From contig OZ059898.1 in assembly GCA_964057225.1 (NCBI GenBank), positions 18,019,267 to 18,083,266 of the forward strand: DNA of 64,000 nt, given 5' to 3'. The position numbers and the translations under genes were made by a program. Positions 54,113 to 64,000 of this stretch are shown here, piece by piece (within the stretch, counting starts at the first letter, position 1; every line of letters starts with the position of its first letter). Source of the DNA: Auanema rhodensis. Its lineage: Eukaryota > Nematoda > Chromadorea > Rhabditida > Rhabditidae. Under the pieces are notes generated by a model that was not told where the DNA came from, did not search any database, and saw only the letters and a program-made list of their open reading frames with translations.

Positions 54113-56537
54113 GATTCCCCATGTCCATATTAGTCTAAAAACAAATTTTTATTGATATTGGTGCATGGCAACCATGACTTTAAAATTTACGTGTACTTTA
54201 ATTTATGCTAATTAAGTGTACACATGATGTGCACTTGGTATGTAACTCGCTTCACGAGAAAGATAAAAAGGTGCGGTTTTCAAATTTAGATTTCGCGTGT
54301 CCATATTAGTCTAAAAACAAATTTTTATTGATATTGGTGCATGGTAACCATGACTTTGAAATTTACGTGAACTTTAATTTATGCTAATTGAGTGTACACG
54401 TGATGTGCACTTGGTATGTAACTCGCTTCACGTGAAAGATAAAGAGATGCGGTTTTCAAAATTAGATTCCGCATGTCCATATTAGGCTAAAAACAAATTT
54501 TTATTGATATTGGTGCATGGTAACCATGACTTTGAAATTTACGTGAACTTTAATTTATGTTAATTAAGTGTACACATGATGTGCACTTGGTATGTAACTC
54601 GCTTCACGTGAAAGATAAAGAGATGCGGTTTTCAAAATTAGATTCCGCATGTCCATATTAGTCTAAAAACAAATTTTTATTGATATTGGTGCATGGTAAC
54701 CATGACTTTGAAATTTACGTGAACTTTAATTTATGCTAATTAAGTGTACACGTGATGTGCACTTGGTATGTAACTCGCTTCACGTGAAAGATAAAGAGAT
54801 GCGGTTTTCAAAATTAGATTCCCCATGTCCATATTAGTCTAAAAACAAATTTTTATTGATATTGGTGCATGGTAACCATGACTTTGAAATTTACGTGAAC
54901 TTTAATTTATGCTAATTAAGTGTACACGTGATGTGCACTTGGTATGTAACTCGCTTCACGTGAAAGATAAAGAGATGCGGTTTTCAAAATTAGATTCCCC
55001 ATGTCCATATTAGTCTAAAAACAAATTTTTATTGATATTGGTGCATGGCAACCATGACTTTAAAATTTACGTGTACTTTAATTTATGCTAATTAAGTGTA
55101 CACATGATGTGCACTTGGTATGTAACTCGCTTCACGAGAAAGATAAAAAGGTGCGGTTTTCAAATTTAGATTTCGCGTGTCCATATTAGTCTAAAAACAA
55201 ATTTTTATTGATATTGGTGCATGGTAACCATGACTTTGAAATTTAAGTGAACTTTAATTTATGCTAATTAAGTGTACACGTGATGTGCACTTGGTATGTA
55301 ACTCGCTTCACGTGAAAGATAAAGAGATGCGGTTTTCAAAATTAGATTCCGCATGTCCATATTAGTCTAAAAACAAATTTTTATTGATATTGGTGCATGG
55401 TAACCATGACTTTGAAATTTACGTGAACTTTAATTTATGCTAATTAAGTGTACACGTGATGTGCACTTGGAATGTAACTCGCTTCACGTGAAAGATAAAG
55501 AGATGCGGTTTTCAAAATTAGATTCCCCATGTCCATATTAGTCTAAAAACAAATTGTTATTGATATTGGTGCATGGTAACCATGACATTGAAATTTACGT
55601 GAACTTTAATTTATGCTAATTAAGTGTACACATGATGTGCACTTGGTATGTAACTCGCTTCACGAGAAAGATAAAAAGATGCGGTTTTCAAATTTAGATT
55701 TCGCGTGTCCATATTAGTCTAAAAACAAATTTTTATTGATATTGGTGCATGGTAACCATGACTTTGAAATTTACGTGAACTTTAATTTATGCTAATTAAG
55801 TGTACACGTGATGTGCACTTGGTATGTAACTCGCTTCACGTGAAAGATAAAGAGATGCGGATTTCAAAATTGGATTCCTCATGTTCATATTAGTCTAAAA
55901 ACGAATTTTTATTGATATTGATGCATGGTAACCATGACTTTAAAATTTACGTGAACTTTAATTTATGCTAATTAAGTGTACACGTGATGTGCACTTGGTA
56001 TGTAACTCGCTTCACGTGAAAGATAAAGAGATGCGGTTTTCAAAATTAGATTCCCCATGTCCATATTAGTCTAAAAACAAATTTTTATTGATATTCGTGC
56101 ATGGTAACCATGACTTTGAAATTTACGTGAACTTTAATTTATGCTAATTAAGTGTACACATGATGTGCACTTGGTATGTAACTCGCTTCACGAGAAAGAT
56201 AAAAAGATGCGGTTTTCAAATTTCGATTTCGCGTGTCCATATTAGTCTAAAAACAAATTTTTATTGATATTGGTGCATGGTAACCATGACTTTGAAATTT
56301 ACGTGAACTTTAATTTATGCTAATTAAGTGTACACGTGATGTGCACTTGGTATGTAACTCGCTTCACGTGAAAGATAAAGAGATGCGGTTTTCAAAATTA
56401 GATTCCCCATGTCCATATTAGTCTAAAAACATATTTTTATTGATATTGGTGCATGGTAACCATGACTTTGAAATTTACGTGAATTTTAATTTATGCTAAT
56501 TAAGTGTACACATGATGTGCACTTGGTATGTAACTCG

Positions 56538-56568
56538 CTTCACGAGAGATGCGGATAAAGAGATGCGG
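56538..56568. repeat. Rearranged motif giving a 180-bp monomer, copy 2
   Basis: This structure is identical to that at 49,471-49,501, in the same flanking context (AACATATTTTT monomer before, TTTCGCATG with GGCAACC after). It is shared by descent through the 40-monomer duplication. The related segment at 22.6-23.5 kb has the ordinary CACGTGAAAGATAAAG, so the rearrangement postdates the split from that segment. Confidence 0.85.
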
Positions 56569-57049
56569 TTTTCAAAATTAGATTTCGCATGTCCATATTA
56601 GTCTAAAAACAAATTTTTATTGATATTGGTGCATGGCAACCATGACTTTAAAATTTACGTGTACTTTAATTTATGCTAATTAAGTGTACACATGATGTGC
56701 ACTTGGTATGTAACTCGCTTCACGTGAAAGATAAAGAGATGCGGTTTTCAAAATTAGATTCCTCATGTCCATATTAGTCTAAAAACAAATTTTTATTGAT
56801 ATTGGTGCATGGCAACCATGACTTTAAAATTTACGTGTACTTTAATTTATGCTAATTAAGTGTACACATGATGTGCACTTGGTATGTAACTCGCTTCACG
56901 TGAAAGATAAAGTGATGCGGTTTTCAAAATTAGATTCCGCATGTCCATATTAGTCTAAAAACAAATTTTTATTGATATTGGTGCATGGTAACCATGACTT
57001 TGAAATTTACGTGAACTTTAATTTATGCTAATTAAGTGTACACGTGATG

Positions 57050-57750
57050 TGCACTTGGTATGTAACTCGCTTCACGTGAAAGATAAAGAGATGCGGTTTT
57101 CAAAATTAGATTCCCATGTCCATATTAGTCTAAAAACAAATTCTTATTGATATTGGTGCATGGTAACCATGACTTTGAAATTTACGTGAACTTTAATTTA
57201 TGCTAATTAAGTGTACACGTGATGTGCACTTGGTATGTAAGTCGCTTCACGTGAAAGATAAAGAGATGCGGTTTTCAAAATTAGATTCCCCATGTCCATA
57301 TTAGTCCAAAAACAAATTTTTATTGATATTGGTGCATGGCAACCATGACTTTAAAATTTACGTGTACTTTAATTTATGCTAATTAAGTGTACACATGATG
57401 TGCACTTGGTATGTAACTCGCTTCACGAGAAAGATAAAAAGGTGCGGTTTTCAAATTTAGATTTCGCGTGTCCATATTAGTCTAAAAACAAATTTTTATT
57501 GATATTGGTGCATGGTAACCATGACTTTGAAATTTACGTGAACTTTAATTTATGCTAATTAAATGTACACGTGATGTGCACTTGGTATGTTACTCGCTTC
57601 ACGTGAAAGATAAAGAAATGCGGTTTTCAAAATTAGATTCCCCATGTCCATATTAGTCCAAAAACAAATTTTTATTGATATTGGTGCATGGCAACCATGA
57701 CTTTAAAATTTACGTGTACTTTAATTTGTGCTAATTAAGTGTACACATGA
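57050..57750. repeat. Segment homologous to about 23,930-24,620
   Basis: Rare marks match in order: AAATTCTTATTG (24,012 and 57,138), GTAAGTCGC (24,111 and 57,237) and AGTCCAAAAAC twice (near 24,178 and 24,530; 57,303 and 57,655). The corrected offset is 188 monomers. The upstream GATATTCG marks are 192 monomers apart because the 22-kb region gained a 704-bp tandem duplication. This segment accounts for the extra monomers relative to the copy near 50 kb. Confidence 0.75.
57111..57118. repeat. Single-base deletion (TTCCCATG)
   Basis: ATTCCCATG replaces the common ATTCCCCATG, giving a 175-bp monomer. The site is also the breakpoint where homology changes from the 50-kb segment to the 24-kb segment. 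It is private to this copy. Confidence 0.8.
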
Positions 57751-60227
57751 TGTGCACTTGGTATGTAACTCGCTTCACGTGAAAGATAAATGGATGCGGT
57801 TTTCAAAATTAGATTCCCCATGCCCATATTAGTCTAAAAACAAATTTTTATTGATATTGGTGCATGGTAACCATGACTTTGAAATTTACGTGAACTTTAA
57901 TTTATGCTAATTAAGTGTACACATGATGTGCACTTGGTATGTAACTCGCTTCACGTGAAAGATAAATGGATGCGGTTTTCAAAATTAGATTCCCCATGCC
58001 CATATTAGTCTAAAAACAAATTTTTATTGATATTGGTGCATGGTAACCATGACTTTGAAATTTACGTGAACTTTAATTTATGCTAATTAAGTGTACACGT
58101 GATGTGCACTTGGTATGTAACTCGCTTCACGTGAAAGATAAAGAGATGCGGTTTTCAAAATTAGATTCCGCATGTCCATATTAGTCTAAAAACAAATTTT
58201 TATTGATATTGGTGCATGGTAACCATGACTTTGAAATTTACGTGAACTTTAATTTATGCTAATTAAGTGTACACGTGATGTGCACTTGGAATGTAACTCG
58301 CTTCACGTGAAAGATAAAGAGATGCGGTTTTCAAAATTAGATTCCCCATGTCCATATTAGTCTAAAAACAAATTTTTATTGATATTGGTGCATGGCAACC
58401 ATGACTTTAAAATTTACGTGAACTTTAATTTATGCTAATTAAGTGTACACATGATGTGCACTTGGTATGTAACTCGCTTCACGTCAAAGATAAAGAGATG
58501 CGGTTTTCAAAATTAGATTCCGCATGTCCATATTAGTCTAAAAACAAATTTTTATTGATATTGGTGCATGGTAACCATGACTTTGAAATTTACGTGAACT
58601 TTAATTTATGCTAATTAAGTGTACACGTGATGTGCACTTGGAATGTAACTCGCTTCACGTGAAAGATAAAGAGATGCGGTTTTCAAAATTAGATTCCCCA
58701 TGTCCATATTAGTCTAAAAATAAATTTTTATTGATATTGGTGCATGGCAACCATGACTTTAAAATTTACGTGAACTTTAATTTATGCTAATTAAGTGTAC
58801 ACATGATGTGCACTTGGTATGTAACTCGCTTCACGTCAAAGATAAAGAGATGGGGTTTTCAAAATTAGATTCCCCATGTCCATATTAGTCTAAAAACAAA
58901 TTTTTATTAATATTGGTGCATGGTAACCATGACTTTGAAATTTACGTGAACTTTAATTTATGCTTATTAAGTGTACACGTGATGTGCACTTGGTATGTAA
59001 CTCGCTTCACGTGAAAGATAAATGGATGCGGTTTTCAAAATTAGATTCCCCATGCCCATATTAGTCTAAAAACAAATTTTTATTGATATTGGTGCATGGC
59101 AACCATGACTTTAAAATTTACGTGTACTTTAATTTATGCTAATTAAGTGTACACATGATGTGCACTTGGTATGTAACTCGCTTCACGTCAAAGATATAGA
59201 GATGCGGTTTTCAAAATTAGATTCCCCATGTCCATATTAGTCTAAAAACAAATTTTTATTAATATTGGTGCATGGTAACCATGACTTTGAAATTTACGTG
59301 AACTTTAATTTATGCTTATTAAGTGTACACGTGATGTGCACTTGGTATGTAACTCGCTTCACGTGAAAGATAAAGGGATGCGATTTTCAAAATTAGATTC
59401 CCCATGTCCATATTAGTCTAAAAACAAATTATTATTGATATTGGTGCATGGTAACCATGACTTTAAAATCAACGTGAACTTTAATTTATGCTAATTAAGT
59501 GTACACATGATGTGCACTTGGTATGTAACTCGCTTCACGTCAAAGATAAACAGATGCTGTTTTCAAAATTAGATTCCCCATGTCCATATTAGTCTAAAAA
59601 CAAATTTTTATTGATATTGGTGCATGGTAACCATGACTTTGAAATTTACGTGAACTTTAATTTATGCTAATTAAGTGTACACATGATGTGCACTTGGTAT
59701 GTAACTCGCTTCACGTGAAAGATAAAGAGATGCGGTTTTCAAAATTAGATTCCGCATGTCCATATTAGTCTAAAAACAAATTTTCATTGATATTGGTGCA
59801 TGGTAACCATGACTTTGAAATTTACGTGAACTTTAATTTATGCTAATTAAGTGTACACATGATGTGCACTTCGTATGTAACTCGCTTCACGAGAAAGATA
59901 AAAAGATGCGGTTTTCAAATTTAGATTTTGCGTGTCCATATTAGTCTAAAAACAAATTTTTATTGATATTGGTGCATGGTAACCATGACTTTGAAATTTA
60001 CGTGAACTTTAATTTATGCTAATTAAGTGTACACGTGATGTGCACTTGGTATGTAACTCGCTTCACGTGAAAGATAAAGAGATGCGGTTTTCAAAATTAG
60101 ATTCCTCATGTTCATATTAGTCTAAAAACGAATTTTTATTGATATTGATGCATGGTAACCATGACTTTAAAATTTACGTGAACTTTAATTTATGCTAATT
60201 AAGTGTACACGTGATGTGCACTTGGAA

Positions 60228-60403
60228 TGTAACTCGCTTCACGTGAAAGATAAAAAGATGCGGTTTTCAAATTTAGATTTCGCGTGTCCATATTAGTCTA
60301 AAAACGAATTTTTATTGATATTGATGCATGGTAACCATGACTTTAAAATTTACGTGAACTTTAATTTATGCTAATTAAGTGTACACGTGATGTGCACTTG
60401 GTA
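60228..60403. repeat. Chimeric monomer of three haplotypes
   Basis: It starts with CACGTGAAAG (ordinary type), continues with AAAAAGATGCGG, CAAATTTAG and TTTCGCGTG (subfamily C), and ends with CGAATTT, GATATTGATGC and TTTAAAATTTACGTGAAC (subfamily D). The homologous monomer at 52,106 is ordinary. The mosaic therefore formed after the 46-monomer duplication. Confidence 0.7.
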
Positions 60404-61283
60404 TGTAACTCGCTTCACGAGAAAGATAAAAAGATGCGGTTTTCAAATTTAGATTTCGCGTGTCCATATTAGTCTAAAAACAAATTTTTATTGATATTGG
60501 TGCATGGCAACCATGACTTTAAAATTTACGTGTACTTTAATTTATGCTAATTAAGTGTACACATGATGTGCACTTGGTATGTAACTCGCTTCACGAGAAA
60601 GATAAAAAGGTGCGGTTTTCAAATTTAGATTTCGCGTGTCCATATTAGTCTAAAAACAAATTTTTATTGATATTGGTGCATGGTAACCATGACTTTGAAA
60701 TTTACGTGAACTTTAATTTATGCTAATTAAGTGTACACGTGATGTGCACTTGGTATGTAACTCGCTTCACGTGAAAGATAAAGAGATGCGGTTTTCAAAA
60801 TTAGATTCCGCATGTCCATATTAGTCTAAAAACAAATTTTTATTGATATTGGTGCATGGTAACCATGACTTTGAAATTTACGTGTACTTTAATTTATGCT
60901 AATTAAGTGTACACGTGATGTGCACTTGGAATGTAACTCGCTTCACGTGAAAGATAAAGAGATGCGGTTTTCAAAATTAGATTCCCCATGTCCATATTAG
61001 TCTAAAAACAAATTTTTATTGATATTGGTGCATGGCAACCATGACTTTAAAATTTACGTGAACTTTAATTTATGCTAATTAAGTGTACACATGATGTGCA
61101 CTTGGTATGTAACTCGCTTCACGTCAAAGATAAAGAGATGGGGTTTTCAAAATTAGATTCCCCATGTCCATATTAGTCTAAAAACAAATTTTTATTAATA
61201 TTGGTGCATGGTAACCATGACTTTGAAATTTACGTGAACTTTAATTTATGCTTATTAAGTGTACACGTGATGTGCACTTGGTA

Positions 61284-61459
61284 TGTAACTCGCTTCACGT
61301 GAAAGATAAATGGATGCGATTTTCAAAATTAGATTCCCCATGCCCATATTAGTCTAAAAACAAATTATTATTGATATTGGTGCATGGTAACCATGACTTT
61401 AAAATCAACGTGAATTTTAATTTATGCTAATTAAGTGTACACATGATGTGCACTTGGTA
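61284..61459. repeat. Mosaic monomer at a two-monomer deletion
   Basis: Marks of two different monomers alternate: AAATGG (cassette second monomer), GCGATTTT (AAAGGG type), CATGCCC (cassette second monomer), then AAATTATTATTG and AAAATCAACG (AAAGGG type). Relative to about 59,025-59,500, two monomers are missing: the offset falls from 13 to 11 monomers across it. A single crossover cannot give the alternating pattern, so conversion or repeated exchange is implied. ACGTGAATTTT is private here. Confidence 0.75.
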
Positions 61460-63923
61460 TGTAACTCGCTTCACGTCAAAGATAAACAGATGCGGTTTTC
61501 AAAATTAGATTCCCCATGTCCATATTAGTCTAAAAACAAATTTTTATTGATATTGGGGCATGGTAACCATGACTTTGAAATTTACGTGAACTTTAATTTA
61601 TGCTAATTAAGTGTACACATGATGTGCACTTGGTATGTAACTCGCTTCACGTGAAAGATAAAGAGATGCGGTTTTCAAAATTAGATTCCGCATGTCCATA
61701 TTAGTCTAAAAACAAATTTTCATTGATATTGGGTCATGGTAACCATGACTTTGAAATTTACGTGAACTTTAATTTATGCTAATTAAGTGTACACATGATG
61801 TGCACTTCGTATGTAACTCGCTTCACGAGAAAGATAAAAAGATGCGGTTTTCAAATTTAGATTTTGCGTGTCCATATTAGTCTAAAAACAAATTTTTATT
61901 GATATTGGTGCATGGTAACCATGACTTTGAAATTTACGTGAACTTTAATTTATGCTAATTAAGTGTACACGTGATGTGCACTTGGTATGTAACTCGCTTC
62001 ACGTGAAAGATAAAGAGATGCGGTTTTCAAAATTAGATTCCTCATGTTCATATTAGTCTAAAAACGAATTTTTATTGATATTGATGCATGGTAACCATGA
62101 CTTTAAAATTTACGTGAACTTTAATTTATGCTAATTAAGTGTACACGTGATGTGCACTTGGTATGTAACTCGCTTCACGAGAAAGATAAAAAGATGCGGT
62201 TTTCAAATTTAGATTTGGCGTGTCCATATTAGTCTAAAAACAAATTTTTATTGATATTGGTGCATGGTAACCATGACTTTGAAATTTACGTGAACTTTAA
62301 TTTATGCTAATTAAGTGTACACGTGATGTGCACTTGGTATGTAACTCGCTTCACGTGAAAGATAAAGAGATGCGGTTTTCAAAATTAGATTCCTCATGTT
62401 CATATTAGTCTAAAAACGAATTTTTATTGATATTGATGCATGGTAACCATGACTTTAAAATTTACGTGAACTTTAATTTATGCTAATTAAGTGTACACAT
62501 GATGTGCACTTGGTATGTAACTCGCTTCACGTCAAAGATAAAGAGATGCGGTTTTCAAAATTAGATTCCCCATGTCCATATTAGTCTCAAAACAAATTTT
62601 TATTGATATTGGTGCATGGTAACCATGACTTTGAAATTTACGTGAACTTTAATTTATGCTAATTAAGTGTACACATGATGTGCACTTGGTATGTAACTCG
62701 CTTCACGTGAAAGATAAAGAGATGCGGTTTTCAAAATTAGATTCCGCATGTCTATATTAGTCTAAAAACAAATTTTTATTGATATTGGTGCATGGTAACC
62801 ATGACTTTGAAATTTACGTGAACTTTAATTTATGCTAATTAAGTGTACACGTGATGTGCACTTGGTATGTAACTCGCTTCACGTGAAAGATAAAGAGATG
62901 CGGTTTTCAAAATTAGATTCCGCATGTCCATATTAGGCGAAAAACAAATTTTTATTGATATTGGTGCATGGTAACCATGACTTTGAAATTTACGTGAACT
63001 TTAATTTATGTTAATTAAGTGTACACATGATGTGCACTTGGTATGTAACTCGCTTCACGTGAAAGATAAAGAGATGCGGTTTTCAAAATTAGATTCCGCA
63101 TGTCCATATTAGGCTAAAAACAAATTTTTATTGATATTGGTGCATGGTAACCATGACTTTGAAATTTACGTGAACTTTAATTTATGTTAATTAAGTGTAC
63201 ACATGATGTGCACTTGGTATGTAACTCGCTTCACGTGAAAGATAAAGAGATGCGGTTTTCAAAATTAGATTCCGCATGTCCATATTAGTCTAAAAACAAA
63301 TTTTTATTGATATTGGTGCATGGTAACCATGACTTTGAAATTTACGTGAACTTTAATTTATGCTAATTAAGTGTACACGTGATGTGCACTTGGTATGTAA
63401 CTCGCTTCACGTGAAAGATAAAGAGATGAGGTTTTCAAAATTAGATTCCCCATGTCCATATTAGTCTAAAAACAAATTTTTATTGATATTGGTGCATGGC
63501 AACCATGACTTTAAAATTTACGTGTACTTTAATTTATGCTAATTAAGTGTACACATGATGTGCACTTGGTATGTAACTCGCTTCACGAGAAAGATAAAAA
63601 GGTGCGGTTTTCAAATTTAGATTTCGCGTGTCCATATTAGTCTAAAAACAAATTTTTATTGATATTGGTGCATGGTAACCATGACTTTGAAATTTACGTG
63701 AACTTTAATTTATGCTAATTAAGTGTACACGTGATGTGCACTTGGTATGTAACTCGCTTCACGTGAAAGATAAAGAGATGCGGTTTTCAAAATTAGATTC
63801 CGCATGTCCATATTAGTCTAAAAACAAATTTTTATTGATATTGGTGCATGGTAACCATGACTTTGAAATTTACGTGAACTTTAATTTATGCTAATTAAGT
63901 GTACACGTGATGTGCACTTGGAA

Positions 63924-64000
63924 TGTAACTCGCTTCACGTGAAAGATAAAGAGATGCGGTTTTCAAAATTAAAGAGATGCGGTTTTCAAATACAAAAATT
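63924..64000. repeat. Truncated last monomer and possible array edge
   Basis: The monomer starts normally at 63,924 and enters the 23-bp microduplication (first unit 63,949-63,971). The second unit follows for 19 bases to 63,990. The consensus would continue ATTAGATTCC, but the window reads TACAAAAATT. Ten bases are too few to identify what follows: flanking DNA, an inserted element, an internal deletion or an assembly join are all possible. Confidence 0.6.

Larger units (their letters stand above)
47000..57107. repeat. 40-monomer higher-order pair (offset about 7,067 bp)
   Basis: About 47,000-50,040 matches about 54,090-57,107. The offset of 7,067 bp is 40 x 176 + 27, and the 27 comes from a +4 and a +23 indel. 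Marks: TTAGGC (47,415 and 54,482), AAATTTAAG (48,171 and 55,238), GACATTG (48,517 and 55,584), GCGGATTTC (48,790 and 55,857), GATATTCG (49,023 and 56,090) and the shared +4 monomers (49,481 and 56,548). The intervening sequence is not homologous along its full length. Confidence 0.85.
50040..60255. repeat. 46-monomer spaced pair (offset 8,122 bp)
   Basis: About 50,040-52,130 matches about 58,160-60,255. The offset equals 46 x 176 + 26, the sum of +23, +4 and -1 indels in between. Marks: GGAATGTAAC (50,167 and 58,289), GATGGGG (50,727 and 58,849), GATATAGAG (51,072 and 59,194), TTTTCATTG (51,660 and 59,782) and CACTTCG (51,745 and 59,867). Private changes include TGCAATTGG near 50,512, AAGTTAAAG near 50,542 and GATGCTGTT near 59,554. 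Confidence 0.85.
17950..63990. repeat. Right array domain with private variants
   Basis: This domain carries variants not seen to the left: GAGATGGGG (first at 18,683), AAATGGATG (first near 18,857), AAAGTGATG (near 18,506), CATGTTCAT (near 19,766), AAACAGATG (near 26,247) and GGAATGTAAC (near 19,355). Its duplications include long-range ones spaced 38-50 monomers apart (about 6.7-8.8 kb). It looks like a separately amplified part of the same satellite. It keeps the same monomer phase and orientation as the left domain. Confidence 0.75.
1..64000. repeat. 176-bp satellite DNA array, 363 complete monomers
   Basis: Seen directly: the motif TGTAACTCGC, or a close variant, recurs every 176 bases from position 1 to 63,924, always in the same orientation. 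Position 63,924 is 63,923 bases from the start, which equals 363 x 176 + 35. The +35 is fully explained by indels I located: -1 in the monomers starting at 3345, 7040 and 8447, +8 near 41,615, +4 near 49,481, +23 at 54,067, +4 near 56,548 and -1 near 57,111. Thus 355 of 363 monomers appear to be exactly 176 bp. Monomers differ by a handful of substitutions. No gene, mobile element or unique spacer interrupts the array. Known background: large homogeneous arrays of 150-190 bp units are characteristic of eukaryotic centromeric or pericentromeric heterochromatin. Centromere identity here is inferred from length and organisation only, and the host and satellite name are not recognised. Confidence 0.98.

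Noticed and set aside
1-64000. CRISPR array
   Set aside because: The whole 176-bp unit repeats. There is no short repeat with unrelated unique spacers of constant size, no leader and no cas gene.
1-64000. CENP-B box or close match in the monomer
   Set aside because: I looked for the TTCG....A..CGGG pattern on both strands of the main variants. ATGCGGTTTTC and TTTCGCATG do not fit the required spacing. A systematic scan of every monomer was not possible by eye.
1-64000. Human or primate alpha satellite (171 bp)
   Set aside because: The period is 176, not 171. I saw none of the motifs I associate with alpha satellite.
1-64000. Assignment to a named plant satellite such as the 176-bp Brassica centromere repeat
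   Set aside because: The length agrees, but I cannot match the sequence from memory with confidence. Length alone is not evidence of identity.
1-64000. Assembly artefact from collapsed or duplicated reads
   Set aside because: It cannot be excluded for individual near-identical blocks such as 4048-5455. However, nested duplications with private substitutions and different periods are what real satellite evolution produces. Read-depth data would decide.

Overview
The window is one uninterrupted block of satellite DNA. A 176-bp, AT-rich unit (about 33% GC, hand-counted on the consensus) repeats head to tail in one orientation from base 1 to about base 63,990. If the unit is started at the motif TGTAACTCGC, starts fall at 1, 177, 353 and so on to 63,924, giving 363 complete monomers and a 77-bp partial. 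The phase bookkeeping closes on eight indels: three of -1, then +8, +4, +23, +4 and -1. I found no protein gene, tRNA, rRNA, CRISPR array, transposon or unique sequence inside the array.

The organism is not identifiable from this sequence. A monomer of about 170-180 bp in a huge homogenised array is typical of (peri)centromeric or heterochromatic satellites of plants and animals, so this is a eukaryotic chromosome. I do not recognise the monomer as a named satellite, and centromere function is inference only.

Layout. Bases 1-~17,950 (left domain) carry private variants (AGGTTCCCC, CATGTTTAT, AAAATCTACG). They are organised as overlapping segmental duplications with periods of 4, 21, 4, about 7-8, 9, 10 and 8 monomers. 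Bases ~17,950-63,990 (right domain) carry a different set (GATGGGG, AAATGG, AAACAG, AAAGTG, CATGTTCAT) and duplications with spacings of 4, 5, 10, 11, 13, 14, 20 and about 38-50 monomers. The longest spacings give a super-repeat of roughly 7-9 kb. It is marked by a rare GACATTG variant at 41,653, 48,517 and 55,584 and by shared indels. At 63,991 the sequence leaves the consensus, so the last 10 bases may be an array edge or an internal junction.

The monomer contains three short dyad symmetries, three ACGTG cores and several A/T tracts. Its CpG content is not depleted. The interest of the window lies in how the array evolves: nested unequal exchange, mosaic monomers and inherited micro-indels. 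There is no encoded molecular system.
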